A DNA stretch of 64,000 bases from Serinus canaria (GCF_022539315.1 NC_066315.1:121323374-121387373), one strand, 5' to 3'; positions 37,001 to 50,800 are shown, counted from the stretch's first letter. Notes: a model not told the origin generated them from the sequence alone. Numbers and translations: made by a program.

Positions 37001-40000
37001 TCTCAGCAGGATGAAAGTTAAAAACAGAAAGAAGTTGTAATCTTCTTGATTATTTGCAGGGAGATCACAAATTGAGGCAGAAGGTTATCTTGTTCTCAAT
37101 AAAAATGAAGGATTGGGAAAAAAAAACTGCTTAGCATCCTGTGGGGGGTTTTAACAAGTCACCCGCTAGTTTTATCTCAGTTATGGATTCCAATCTTTTG
37201 TTCAGTCATTTTGTTCCAAATGAGTCTAAGTTCTGGTGTTTCTTATTACTTGCATTTTCTTTCCAATTTATGTTTTAATCTATTTCTACAGCATGACACT
37301 TCCAGATGTTTCATTTTGTGAAGTGTTAGGCATCTTAAGCATATGCAGATCCTCTGACCTGAGCACCACATAGGCTTTGCTTAGAATACCTTAGTACTTT
37401 TTGAAGACTCAGTTAGCATGTTCCAAATAATTAAAAACAGAGTACAGTGATGGTTATTCCTGAGTTTTGCTTTCATTGGCATTTTCCATTAAAGCAAAAA
37501 TAAACCCCTAAATGAGCTAAATCCAAGATTTTGAGTCTGGCTGGATATTTGCAATTTTTTTAATTCAGATGGGCGGTGCCCATTTAAAAGAGTTATGACT
37601 GACAGCACTTTCAAAAATCAGGCCTCTGTCCCAGCTGTTGAAAATGGCAGTCTCCAAACTTTAACTTGCCTTTTGAAAATATCAACTTCAGTCAATGCTG
37701 CATTTTAAACTTCATGTCTTATTTCTTTAAAAAAAAACAAACCAGCACTCAGGCTGAATCTATCTAATCCAAAAAAAAAAAATCCCCCAAACCTTAAACT
37801 GGTTCTAGTGTTCATTTTGCAGTAACTATATATTCATGTGCAATTACAATGAAGATTTCTACTATTCAGGCTGTTAATATTGTAGGAAATGCAATGCAGA
37901 GAAATGTAGCAGAGACAGTTCTTATTCCTACCCCTGAAAGGGCAATACCAGAGAGAGCTGGCTTCAGCAGTGTTATAGCCAATACAAAAAGGGAGGAGTT
38001 TCTTCAATTCAAAAGAAGAAAAAATATTATCTTTTTATCATCAAATCATTTAGAAAAGAAACCACAGGTGGGAATCCTGAAAGCTTACATGAGTCAGAAA
38101 GGTCAAAAACCAATTTCTGACTTGTTGAAGACACCCTCCTGGTTCTTTGAAGTGTGATTTTTTTTTTTTTCTAGTGGTATTCTTGGCCAGCCAGGCAGCT
38201 TATTAGACAGTCAGACTGCTTCATGTGACTATTCTAAAGACTGTGTTGGCTTCTTATTTGCAGCACTATTTAGTTTAAGGCTTTATCTGTGAAGGTTATT
38301 TGGTTTGTATTTGGTGATACAAACTCTCAGCCGTCAGATTTGCAACTTACAAGCATGCCAGCCTCTGCAGATCTTCAAAATATGGTGGGAAACCCTATAA
38401 TTTTTTTTTTTTTAATGAAGGTTCTCATTTACAGAAGAAAAAAATTACCAAATAACATTTTAGAGTGGGGATATGTTTTTGAATGTCTAACTGCATAATA
38501 TGACATGGCCATAATAGTATACTTGGTAAAACTGTTAATACCTGCTAAGTCAAACAAATATTTCTAAATAATGCATCTAGTCTAAGCATTGATTTTTGTA
38601 TTGCATCTCCAAGAATTTCTCTCCCAGACTATGTAGCATATCTTATATTGTAAGTAAAGCAAATGGAAAGAGAAGATTGAGAACAGATAAGGGGGGAAAT
38701 CATTTGATACCCTGCCACTTGATAGCCATCACACTTCCTATGTCAAATGGCATTGATTTTTATTAAGAAAAATTAATTTTTGGAAGGAACGGGGGGGAGG
38801 GGCAGAGTAAAAAAGTGTTTTACAGTCCTGATACTTCACCTAAATGTCTTACCAAAAATGGAGAAAATAAAAAACTAAATTTAAAAAAACAGTAAAATAC
38901 CACAAAGGTAAAATCTCCTGATTTTTTTTTTAATGTACATTCATGATTTAGCAACATGTCTCTGTAATTTCTGTAAGAATCTGTAGCACCTAACAGCAAA
39001 CAGGAGTGGGGGAACATCCAATGCTAGACAAGAGTGAGTCTTGAAAGACAGATTGCATTTTTGATTTAGAAACAACCTTCCTTTTATCTGGACCTGACTG
39101 AATCAAGCTATTTTTCTTACTTGAATAACCTTTCCTGAGACCCACTTTTATCTTGAAGCAGAACTACACCATTTGCAAAGGGGTGAAATACCTGACTACA
39201 TCTTCCAGTTCCAATTTTCTTTATGCGAAGCATTCAGAGATCTGTCCTTATTTATAATTCTTATTTCACTAAAATTTTACCTTGTACATAAAGATTTAGT
39301 ATTCTTACTCTAGACATAGTAGGAACAAGTTTAGTATGAGCTAGTATGTTGTTGTTGTCTTAGAAAAAGGATGTATGACATGTTGAACAGAAGCTGCTGC
39401 GGTATCAATTGCAAATGACCTCGTGAAACATGGAGGAAAAATACACACAATCTACTTCCCCCAAGGAAAAAAAAAAAAAAATGAAAACCAAAACCTAGTG
39501 GATTTCAGCTGAAGGTTTGCAAATCATTTTGTGAAATACTAACCTTTCATTGCACTCAACAGATCCTAGTATGTGACAGTATGAATCTTCTAATCAAGCT
39601 GCTTAAAACCCTCAGGCCATGGCTTGACAACACAGTAAATCTTACTTCAGAGCTCTTGATCTAGGACTGGAAATGCCACAGCCACATGATGCAAAGCACT
39701 CATTTGGTACAAGATCATTACTATGTCATTACTATGTTTGTACCAGCAACCTTTTGTTGGATCAGGTGTCATTTTTCCTCCTACAGGTGACTTGAAAACC
39801 CTATAAGAGAAGAAAGATTATATAAATGCTACACTATATCCTTTGAGCAGTTCGGCAGTTATGCCATGGAATATTGATATTGAACAAAATCAAGTTAGTA
39901 TCTGATAGTGAAAAAATCTAGTATAAGTGGAGATAGAAATTACAGCCATAAAAAAAAAAATAATTTCCTGTACAAGGGTATTCCAAAATATCTGAAATTG

Positions 40001-42394
40001 CTAGATGCACTGAAAATTCGTACGTTGAAGACTCATCCTAAAATTTGTTCTTTGTTCTACCTAATGGAACTTCCTAAAAATTTGAGTCTACAAGTTCTAA
40101 CACATGGGCTAAGTACTAGTAATATGAGTTAGATTATGCAGTGTGAGATCCTAAAAATACTGTCCTTTGCCATATGTAGGGTAAAAGTCTGGGAGTTAAT
40201 TTTTTTTGGGTTATTTTTTTTCAGTTGCTACCGGATGTTGACCAGAAAGTTGGAAGGGCTGACATCGTCACTGGTTTTCACTGCCAAAGTTTTCATGATA
40301 ATCATCAAAATTTATACCAACAATTGGCCCTGACTGTGCTTAATAGTAAAACAAGATGGAAAGAACATTTTCAAGAACAAATTGTTCATTTGTATGCAAA
40401 CAACTTGTCCTGAATTTGTCAAAAACTCTTGCTTTTGCCTTACGCCCACGCCAGAGCAGTTCCAAACTATCAAGTTTCAGCACACTTAATTCTTATTGTT
40501 CCTGGCATGGCCTGTAGAAGAAAGAGATTCTGAGGAGATTTCAAATCTTCTTGTGTGCAGCATAATAGCTGTTTACAACCTTGCTGAACTGTATCAGTTA
40601 GCATCCTGCCTCATAAGAACATGCTTGTTACTGCTATATTTTAATGCCATTTTACTCACTTTTTTAAAATAAGGAAGAATTAACACATGACCTAACAGTT
40701 TTTAGTAGTCCAAACAATAGGGCTGCTTCTTATTTCATTGCAATCTTTAAGTGCTAATACAAGATGATGCCAAATAAGTTTACACTTGAAATTCAGGAGT
40801 TCAAAGCAACTTCTGGCCCAAATAACTGTTCAAAGACTTTTGAATGTGAAGGTATCAATCAAAACTGGAAGATAGGCGAAGCCAAGTTAAGTTACAATCT
40901 AATGCATAAAGTTACAATTTTGAAAGCAAGTTATGTAACAGATGTTAAAAGGAGAAGCTGAAGAAGCAATAAGAGATGATTGAAATTTATAGATTAAATA
41001 GGAATTTTGAAACAGTTTTGTGAGATTCTCAGGAGAAAATTGAGTTATGCCTGCTTTTGGTTTTGCTGATGATGATGGTAAGAATAAAAGGAGTGCAAGT
41101 GATTAAGGCATTATTGTAATACTTTAAGTAACTTGGATAATTTCCTGACAACTTTAAGCTGTAGGGAAAAAAAAAGTAGCTGTAAATACCTGTTTTCCAG
41201 CCACCATCTGTGACATGATACTTCTAAATAACAAATTTTGAAAGAGCCGTAATTTTTCAAAGCACCTTCTCTAAGGAACGCTTAGAGATTTCATTACTTG
41301 GAAAAGAGAACTAAAAGGTTGGGGTATATTTGGCATTGGTTTTATATTTGGAATTTCAGTATGTCTGGGTATCACCGAACACAGCACTCAATCAAGTCAA
41401 ATATGGCACTTATCTTACTGGTGTTTGAATTTCCTTGACTTTATGGAAGTGAGCAGGAAGTCCATCTCTCTGACTGTTGTGGAGAATCACAGCCAGCAGC
41501 TATGATTATATTTTCCTGGCTATTAGGAATGTGCATTGACTTGAGGCTTTTCTTCCCTCTGATGTCTGTAAGGTGATGAGGAATCCCAGCCTTTCCATTC
41601 CAAAGAGTACAAGATGCCTGTGAGGTGGACTCTTCTCTCCAACACCCACACAAGGGCTTGAAATAAACTGGCTGAAGTCACTTTGTAGCTGGAGCTGCAA
41701 AGGTTTTGTCTACCCTGTTTCTGAAGGAAATCCAAAACAGAGGCTGGTATTTGTTGACTTTTTTGTGACCACTTGATGTGCAGTTCCTGACTTCAGAGGT
41801 AAGTGTCATGTAATGGTGCTTCCAGTAATGGCAGACAGATAATTCTGTATGAGTAGAGTTTTAACTATCAACTGGAAGTAGTTTAATAGATCTAATAGAT
41901 AGATATGACCATTGTCTTTATTCTGGCTCTTTTTAATGATGCTAAATGAAACTCTGCATTTTTATGCACTAGCATAATAAAATTTTAGTCATATTTTTCT
42001 CAGTTTCACTGCTTAAAGAAAGTGGGTGTTCATATCTGCCTGTCTGTCTCTGTGTATACTATATCAAAATGGATTTTCAAAGTGGTATTGTGAAAGATGC
42101 AAGTAAAGAGTTCAGAGATTGGCTGTAGACCTAATCATATGTCTCATATTGAAAGATAATTACTTGGCTGAATTTGTCTCAAAGACATTTTGGCAGCTTT
42201 TCATTTGTGGGTTTTTTTTGCCAGTAACAGACATCAAATTAAGTGCACAGATCTTTTTTCCCCTAAACTGCCAAATTAAAACATTTGCTGTCAGTTCCTT
42301 CCAGTTCATTGCTCTTTCACAGAATCATAAAGTAACCAACTATGTGAACAAAAAAAGTCTGATAAATATTTGTATTGAGCTTTTTTCAATCAGA
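37001..42394. other. Unassigned AT-rich non-coding DNA
   Basis: No gene recognised. The longest frame is 102 codons at 37849-38157 (plus); it is rich in Lys/Glu/Ile, shows no known domain and no clear splice context, and is left uncalled. A-runs lie at about 37771-37781 and 39467-39481 and a T-run at about 38399-38413. Three overlapping 64-70 codon minus-strand frames at 41441-41735 lie in a slightly less AT-rich patch and match nothing I know. Confidence 0.5.
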
Positions 42395-42606
42395 AGTTCA
42401 TAGTGATGTGTTGGAAGAGACCATAAGAGGTCATGTAATCTACACCCCTGCTCTGTATGGGATCAGTTACACAGTGTTACTGGCAGACATTTGTCTAATC
42501 TTCTTTAAAAATAGCCATTACAGGGGCTTCCTCAACCTCACTGAGTAACCTGTTCAAATACTATTCTTCTAATAAGAATGCTTTTCCCATTGTTTAAATT
42601 AAATAT
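42395..42606 (-). mobile_element. Old CR1/L3-like LINE 3' end relic
   Basis: Read on the plus strand, the order of landmarks is that of an inverted CR1-type 3' end: TTCATAGTGATG, GTTGGAAGAGACCATAAGAGGTCATGTAATCTA, CCCCTGCTCTG, GTCTAATCTTCTTTAAAAATAGCC, CTTCCTCAACCTCACTGAGTAACCTGTTC and then TTTTCCCATTG. Each corresponds to the block order of amniote CR1/L3 elements (tail, GGTTGGAAGGGACC, CCCCCTGCTC, CTCTTAAAAATCTCC, TCCACAACCTCCC-GG-AA-CTGTTCCA). Divergence is high with small indels, so it is much older than the CR1 copies at 56-57 kb. No coding capacity. Confidence 0.78.
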
Positions 42607-42610
42607 TTTT

Positions 42611-45378
42611 GCATGCAAATACACTGCTTACTTTTTTCCTTACCGCCATGAAATATCAATAATTGTTGATTACTCTTTTAACAATAAATTGATTTATTTG
42701 ACTTTTTTTGACATTACTGTTCTGAGTTGTTTAATTATGTTGATTGCCTCAGTCACTATATATATATATATAACAATGGTCTGGTTGGTATAGAGTTTGA
42801 CAGATCTTTGCCAGTGAATCTGATACCACATTACATGACACCACATTACACGCATATATATATAAAAGACAAAGAGTCACTAAAGTTCTAAGGGAGCAGT
42901 CTGTAATAAGTGTAACTATTTGGGAAATATATTTCAAAATTTCATAATCATGAAGCACACACAATATATATTTACATAGTTGATATTTTTTTACTTTGCA
43001 GTTGCTGTGCATATATATAAAATACCACAGTGTGAGCAAGAACAGTACAAAATTATGAATAAACTAAGAATACAAAAATTAATTTCATATCCAGAAAGAG
43101 CTTCTGTGCTTTGGGATAGTCACATTCTGCCTAGTGACCGTGGCAGAGAAGTGTTGATCAGCTCCAGGTTAATTATATCATAGTCAAACATTGTTTTTAT
43201 GTATAAGACACAAAAGCATACAAAGACACATGTACACGCACAAAAAAATCACACACCACTTGCGCTTCTGAGCTTCTAAAACAGAAACAGAGAAATACTA
43301 TGAAAAATATGTGCTTCGGTTTGGTTCAGATTTTTTAACCAATGATCTTTGAGCAGGTTCACATTTTTTCCCATACAGTTCAACCAACCATCATCAAAAT
43401 GAGTAGTAATGAAAAGAACTGCAATATCAAAAAAAAAAAAAAAAAAAGCTTTGAAAGACCTTAAAGTTCTGAAACATTTGATCCAACACATGTTGTCCAC
43501 AGGCCTTCCTAAAGAGATTTCCAAAAGGGGAAATATATCCTTCTAGTTCCAAATACAAATCTGGAAAAAAGGTCAGAAGGGGAGCAAGCACCCTCATAAA
43601 AACTAGAACATTTGGGTCATTTTCCCACAATATGATGTGTTTTCAAAGTCTACCCCTCATTTTCTGGCTTCTAGTTTTTATGTTCTTTGGTATTTCATAG
43701 CATTTTTTCTTTCATGTAACATGTAAAAAATAGTGTTCCATGTCTTAACAATTGAAAGAGTTGTAAGATTTCAATCCTTGGTACTGCTCCATACTCATCA
43801 TTTGTGTAGGATTAACACTCTCAGAAGCACAGAGATACTGAGTTACAGCTTCATCCTCCATAAAAGAGATCACATTTTTATTCGGAGAAAAAGTAGTATC
43901 AAAGTACTTTCTAGTTCTTTGCATGCACTTGTTTAAAGAAACTTTTTCTCTCTTTCCTTTTCCCTATATGCCTCCTCTGCTCACCAGCCTAAGAGAAAGT
44001 GTTGCTTTGATTAACTTGTGTCTGTAATGTTGTAAGTCTCTTCTCTAAAAGATCTGTTTGGACTCAAACTTGTAAAATTTTTTTAGAACATTGTCCAATG
44101 ATCCAATCAGTCCAAAATAATAATGTCACAGGCAATTCTTTTTTGGGTTTTTTTTTTTTGTGTTTAAGGCCATGGCCTGAATTTACAAATCCAGTCATAC
44201 TCGATATGTATCTGTAGAGAATGAAAAGAACTTTGACAGTTAAAAATGACTGCCTTGTTAAAAACCTTACTGTCTCCTCATTTGATCATCACCTTCGAAA
44301 GCATTTTAAAATGTGACAAAGGTGAAAAAGGATCTCAGAGAGGGGCAAGATGTAGGCAGCATTTGAATACCTGGGGATCTGCCATATTTCTCTACCAACA
44401 CATTGGCTTAATGAAAAATGAATGAATTCCTATTTATTGGGTTTTTTTCACTATTTATAAATTGAAGGGAGAGTCTGAGATCATGTCATTTCAACAGGAT
44501 CATAAATGAAACCTGTCCACAAGTTGATGCATCTACATTTTCATTTTAATTCATGTTTCTTCTGGACTGTTATTACTAAACACTCCTTATCTTGAAAATG
44601 CCTGAACTATAGTTTTTACCCATTTCAACAGCTACATCCATGTTTCCTACTGCTTGTACTTTTCCTAATATAAGGTGGTTAACAAAGGAATAAGAGAAGA
44701 GTATAAAATATTAGTTCTCTAGGAAGCACATTACAAAGGACAGAGCTGAGATGTGACTCTTGGTGTAGCGTGTCAGTTGATGATGACAAAGGTCCATTGT
44801 TTTGGAACAAAGCCTTTCACCTTGGAGGGAGCTCTGTTGGGCACACTATGGTCTGGATGAGTGAATGGAAGTCAACAAATGAGCCCTGCTGCTGCCCCTT
44901 CAAAACATGGCTACAGGGTAGGGAGACACCAGTGTCTGTCTTCCCTCTGCTGCACGTGGAGCACTCAGAAGTGAGGGCAGAGGGAAAGGTCTCAGGGCTG
45001 AGATGGCACTGAAACCCAGGCACTTTGCATCTCATCCTGACAGCCATACAGACTAATGGGCAAAAATTAATTCACCTGGAAGCAGCCCAGTTACACCTTG
45101 TGGGAAGAAAAGAAAAATAGGTTGATTGAATATGCTTCCTAAAGAAAAGAACCATACAGCTCGTGGTACATTTTAGAGGTTCTTTTGCTGGCATGACTGA
45201 AACAAGAAAAATTACTTTGGAAGCTGTACTTGCAAACTAGAAGGGAGAATATCCATGTAAATGTACTGGCTGATAGCATTTATAAAGGATCTGAAGCAGG
45301 TATGTGCAAACACTTATAAAGTCAGATTCTGCTACTAGACGGCTTCCATGTCAATTTTATTAAGCTTTATTCCTAGTT
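42611..45378. other. Unassigned DNA with AT repeats and a poly-A run
   Basis: Short (TA)n runs at about 42758-42772 and 42856-42864, a 15-bp local duplication ACCACATTACA at about 42825-42850, and a run of 19 A at 43429-43447. A less AT-rich patch at about 44800-45050 has an 80-codon plus frame and a 76-codon minus frame on the same DNA; neither is recognised. Confidence 0.5.
43429..43447. repeat. Poly-A run (19 A)
   Basis: Uninterrupted A tract on the plus strand followed by GCTTTGAAAG. It is responsible for the phenylalanine runs in minus-strand frames around 43276-43630. No retroposed gene body was recognised upstream. Confidence 0.9.
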
Positions 45379-45379
45379 A

Positions 45380-46440
45380 CAGTCGTGGTTTGACACTGGC
45401 CAAATGCCAGGCACCCAAAAAAGCCACTCACTCACCCTCCCCTGCTACAGCTGGGCAGAGGAGAGAAAAATTTAAACAGAAGGTTCATGAGTTAAGGATC
45501 AGGAGAAAACACTCCAAGCGCAAAACAGAGGTACAAAGTAAGCTTATTACTCACAGAGTCAGAGGAGGATAATGAGGAGTAAAATAAGCCCTTAAAAACA
45601 CCTTTTCTTCCCCCAACCCCTCCCTCCTTCTCACCAACAGCACAGGGAGACAGAGAATGGGGACTCTGGTCAGTTTGTCACCTGAGGTTTTCTTCTGCTG
45701 CTAAGGGAGAGGAGTCCTTCCCCTCTGAGACCGTGGGGTCTCTCCCACAGAAGACATTTCTCTGAACTTCTCCAGCATGGCTCCAAACCTCATGAGCAGC
45801 AGTCCTGCCAAAACTGCTGCAGTGCGAGTCCCTCCCATGTGCACACAGTTCTCCCCAAGCTGCTGTGGTTTGGGTCACTCTTCCATGGGGTGCAGTCTTC
45901 CAAGGACAGGGTGCTCCAGTCTGGAAGAAAGAGCCCCCCTCTCCACTAGATCACAGCCCTCTCCAGGGATCCACCCCCTCCAGCATGGGCACCTCCTCCA
46001 TGGGTGGATCTCTGTACCCCTGGGGATCCCCACGGGCTGTGGGTGGATCTCTGCATCCCCCATGGATCTCCAAGGGCTGCAGGGGCACAGCTGCTTCACC
46101 ATGGTCTCACCACAGCCTGCAGGGGAATCTCGGCTCTGGTGCCTGGAGCACCTCCTCCCCTCCTTCTGCACCGACCTGGGTGTCCCCATGTCATTTCCCT
46201 CACATGTTCTCACTTCCTTTTCTTCTCTGGCTGGAATTCTAACTGCCCAATCATCTTTTTTTTTGCCTTCTTCTTATATATGCTATCACAGAGGCATTGC
46301 CGTCATCTCTAACCGGCCCAGCTTTGCCCAGCAGCTTCAGAGCCATCACAGATTGGCTGTGCCTGACATGGTGGGAGCTTCCAGCAGCTTCTCACACCAG
46401 GCTGGGAAAAACCAACACAATTACCAAGATTGAACAAATC
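45380..46440. mobile_element. Solo LTR of an endogenous retrovirus, about 1 kb, GC-rich
   Basis: GC-rich insert that contrasts sharply with its AT-rich flanks. Text such as TCGTGGTTTGACACTGGCCA at the left edge, CTGCAGGGGAATCTCGGCTC and GCCTGGAGCACCTCCTCCCC in the middle, ATGCTATCACAGAGGCATTG and then AGCTTCCAGCAGCTTCTCAC towards the right edge matches, from memory, a widespread avian endogenous-retrovirus LTR. The family name and orientation are not certain. The middle has degenerate internal repeats around GGTGGATCTCTG (near 46001 and 46041). Exact ends and target-site duplication could not be fixed; no retroviral internal genes adjoin it. A 218-codon plus frame (45777-46433), a 125-codon plus frame and a 112-codon minus frame lie inside it; they are explained by low stop-codon frequency in GC-rich LTR sequence, not by a gene. 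Confidence 0.75.
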
Positions 46441-46444
46441 CTAA

Positions 46445-47799
46445 TGCACAATCCTAAATGCATCTAGGCGAAATGTGGCTATGACTTGCAAGGCTTTACT
46501 CATAGCTTAAACAGCAAGAGTTTAAATGAGCTAAAAATAAACTCAATGGAAAAAAAAGATATGACCAAGAATAATCTATCTCATGCTTTAAAATCCAGAA
46601 TTTAAAGGACATAAACTGCTTTAAATTGGTGCTATCTATTGTATTATACAGTATTTATAGTACCTATGGAGAAAAAAGGGTGCATTTAGAACTGCACATC
46701 AGTCTTCACTTAGAAGTGCTTTATTTTGTGTAAGTCACACCCTAACATAATTGTAACATAGCATTTGAAGTTAATTATACCGTATCTAGGAAACACCCTG
46801 GATTTTATTGCAAGGCTGAATATGCCAAAGGTTTGGGTGCTTCCACTGCCAGCAGCTAGTAACACAGTAAGAAAGTCCAGCTTCCTGTAAAACAGGATAA
46901 AACAAGAATTTTTATAGACATAGTGAAAATATACATATATTCATGAGTCAGTGGAATGAGTCACAAAAACTGTGTTTTCCCTTGAGAGGAAGCAACTTTA
47001 ACCCATTTTACAGAGTTTTAGATGGGTCAGTCAAATTTTTTTGTTGTAACTAGTTTTATGATACTCTCTCCCTGCTTTCCTTTTACATACCTTGTGAATA
47101 AAGATTAAATGTTCTCAGGGTTCGTTTACATCTGGAAAATTTACATCTGAGACAGAAAAGTGATTAGACCTCTTTCAGCTCAAAGAAAAACTATTTTTTT
47201 AGGAGAAGAAACAAAATAGTATAAAATAGAAAAATTTTTGTTACAGAACAAACATAAAACTAAAAGTTATAGGTTTGTTAGTTAGAAAATATCTGATGCC
47301 TGCCTTCTCTAACTGCTTCTTAAGATACTTACCAGTGTGACACTTTTCAATGAATGGGGTGGCTTAAATTGTAATATGCCCTGAAAATTTAGGACTGGTA
47401 TTTCTGGTTCCCAAAATATTCTGGTGCATTCGAGAGCCTTAGTGTGATCCTCTAAAGAAAGCTCTGTAAGGATCTGATTCTTGTTTGCTCTCTACCTTTG
47501 GCAGTGTACTAGACTAATAGAGAAATAACTGAATCAGTGAATATAACCAGTAATTATAAGAATCACAAGAGCAGAAATATATTCCTTGGGAAAATTTGCA
47601 CTTTGCATGAAATAACCCAATTTTATTAAAAGAAAAGCAAAACCAAAAGGAAATGCAAACACTGCAATTAAATTCTTTACACTTATAGTCTTGCACTGAT
47701 TTCTCTCACCTTTTTGTATGTACATAGAAACTGTGTACAATAATCCTTGCTGGAATATGCTTAGCATAGATTTGGTGACTATCAACCACTGGAATTTTA
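46445..47799. other. Unassigned AT-rich non-coding DNA
   Basis: No gene recognised. The 83-codon minus frame at 47534-47785 overlaps a 60-codon minus frame in another phase and has no known domain. Confidence 0.55.
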
Positions 47800-47828
47800 T
47801 TACTTTGGTGCATAAGTAATTGTTGCAG
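47800..47828 (+). mobile_element. Mariner-like terminal inverted repeat, single end
   Basis: TTACTTTGGTGCATAAGTAATTG at 47800-47822 agrees at 20 of 23 positions with the mariner terminal repeat I recall for the Hsmar1/MADE1 group, whose first 20 bases are TTAGGTTGGTGCAAAAGTAA and which continues ATTG. A second partial copy of the core, TGGTGCATAA, occurs about 50 bases downstream. I could not find the complementary right end within the next kilobase or so, nor any transposase remnant, so the element would be truncated, or the resemblance may be chance. Confidence 0.45.
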
Positions 47829-47829
47829 T

Positions 47830-50800
47830 GAAAATTTCTGATTTTTCAAAAATAAATGGTGCATAAAAACACATAAAAGCTCAGTTAATATGTCTGAACT
47901 TGCTCAAGAACATGGCTCAGCTCAACCAATGGAACTAGTTTTTTATTCAGCAGAGACCTCTTAAATTCACTGCCTCACTACACAGTAAATCTGCTCTTTT
48001 AGCAGGTTTTTCTTTTAGCAGGTAGTCAATTGAGGGGGGGACAGGTGTCCTCATGATATATATCTTTGCAGTGAAGTGTATGTTCTCACAACATTTCAGT
48101 TATCTTCAAATTTCATCACATATTATTTAAAGAATGGTGTTCTAATTAAGTTTATTATTTCCTAGGGTAACATGATTATATTTTTAAGCATATAGATGGT
48201 CAGGGAAGAGTATTTTTGTTTGCAATTCTCTTTCTTTTCACACTCTCAATGCCATATATTTTAAGCAGGGAAGAAATATAACTGCTCATTGTAATTCTCG
48301 CCCTTTACTCTTCCATTAACTCATATGTGCACTTCAATGTGGATAAATAAAGGAACACCACAAAGTTATCATTTAGAAATTTAGGGTAAGTGGCAAACAG
48401 AACATTTAAAATGTACAAGCAATACATTCCTGATTTTCAATGTTAGGGGAATTCCATTGCCTAAATAGCAAAAGGGACATAGGTGCATTTTGGGTGACAG
48501 AACACAAACAGACCTGTAACATTTAGTGGAATAATTTTTAACTTCTGAGCCTTAGACTGATGACACTCATTGCTGTAAAGAAATAGAAAAAGGACACCAT
48601 ATTATTTCATCAATGTATGCCATAGAAACCTAATTTTGAATTAAATTCCCAACAATTTAGGGTTCATAGTAACCAAATAATTGAAATATTAGATGATTCT
48701 GAAATGTAAACCTTATTTCTAATGTAGGCATTAAAATGCTGTTATAAACAACCATTCCACTCTTAATTGAATTTGTAAAAATCTCCATTATTTAAAAATA
48801 ATACATGTACTAATGGATTTGATAAGATTACTGTAACTGAACACTGCTATAAGCTCCAAATCTTAGGAACACTGTATATATTGCAGATGAATTAGCTGTT
48901 CTTAAATTAAGGAATATTACAGTCAGTAATGGTATGACATTCTTTTTTATGGCTGTGGCTTGGGTTATAATGTGACAGAAAAAAAATGTAATGTTTCCAA
49001 AATGACAGTTTTTAGATTTGTGTTGCCTGAGGTAGTTCAGCTGAACAATAAACTATAATTTGATTGATGGAAAATTGAAGTGGTTCATCTAACTTGCCAG
49101 TCTGTCTTACCCAAGGCTTTGGTTTTGCATGTATGATGATGTATCACAGTTTTAGAGATAATGTTGTTTGTATTATACATGAGATTTTTTTACACATAAA
49201 AATGAAGACTTCATTACCCAGTAAAGATCAAAATATTCTATGGATTAGCAAGGAATCAGATTTGTTTGAGAATGGATTTGTACATCAAAATGTGCTCCCT
49301 TTGTGAAACCAAATGATAAATAACATATAGGATCAGAGTGCCTTTATTTTCATGAGCAAATCAGCCATATCACCGGTTATGAAATTATTAACTTAAAGGA
49401 AAGGTGACATATGCACCCAAGAGAAACAATCAGAGGGTGGTAGCTTTCCCTTCATCCAGAATTAATCCTGTGAAATAACAGGCCAGTCAGCAGAAATCTT
49501 TTCAAAAGAGCAATAACATTTTTATAGATAAATTAATATATTTTCTCTTTGAAGAAAAAAACAGATTAATGAGAAAATAATAGATACTATTAAATACATA
49601 TTGGTAACCTTTACATAGGGTCTGGCTTTTTTTTTAATTACTGATGCAGTGTGTGCCCAGTGGCAGTTTCAGAAAAATTACTTTATAATTTTTTTTAACA
49701 TCTGTGAGGACAATTTTAAATTGCTTAAACCAGTTGGTCACCAGCCATTTTTTCTCCTTAACAATTTTGCACCAAGAAGGATGTTTGTCTTCTGCTCTTC
49801 TGTCATCAAACTAGTAGCACCAGGCATCTCTAAAAAGCTAAAAATAAGGTATGGCATCTAGTTTCAGCTGCTAAAGGAAGCAAGGTTTGAGGAAAGAATC
49901 ATATAGCAGAGTATGATTATAAAGTCTAGGTTTGATTCATTTTTCCCCCTTCATTTTCATTCAAAAGGAAAGGCCAGCTGTTGAGCCATTTTGAACAAGG
50001 GTCTTCCTTATTCTTTTTCTTCCTCCCTAAGAACATGAAAGAGCTAATATTGGCTTTCCAAGTGAAACTGTAACACTCCAACTTGAAGACACAGGCGTAT
50101 TACATCTCTCTGCTATTTATTACCCTGCAAAACACTAAACAAGGCTGTGATCAAACAAAACTGTGGTAATCCAGTCTTCTGGGAGATTTAATTGGCATAC
50201 TACACTCTTTATTTTTTCTACACAATGTCCTGAATTACAGAAGTTCAAGAGTTGGCCTTAAGCAGCAGATAGAGCTTCTTATCATTACATAGAAATGCAG
50301 GGAAATTGTATTTGAAACTATCCTTGAAGTAACAGAAGATCTGTCTGTAATGAGATTTCCAAAATTACTGTAGGGAATTCTCTATAGTGGAAGTGCTTTC
50401 TTCTTGGGTCATTACATTGCCATAAGTCTTAATTTTCCAGGCATTTTATTCCTTCTCCCTCTGTGTCATGCTTTTTATCAGGGCTCAAACCTAGAAATGC
50501 CATTGTCTTTTCAAAACTACTGCTTAAAACTGAACCATAAATTCAAGGAGATGAACAAAAAAGATGCATCAACAGTAAGGACTGGCCTTTCTCTGTTAGA
50601 AAAACAAAACAAACCAACCAAAACAAACAAAAACATGAAAAAAAGTTGACAGAGAGCTTTTCTATATTTTTCAAAGTAAATCAAAAACTAAAGGAGAAAT
50701 AAAACTTCTTTGTTTAAGGAATAAGGAGAGAAATCTAATCATAGAAAGAAAATAAGAATCTACTGAAACATACAATGGGAGAAGACATTTTGAGTCTTCT

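Noticed and set aside
37849..38157. 102-codon plus-strand frame considered as an exon
   Set aside because: No acceptor or donor in convincing positions and no similarity to a known family; composition like its surroundings.
45777..46433. 218-codon plus-strand open frame
   Set aside because: Lies wholly inside the GC-rich LTR; proline/serine-rich low-complexity peptide with no domain, and other long frames overlap it on both strands.
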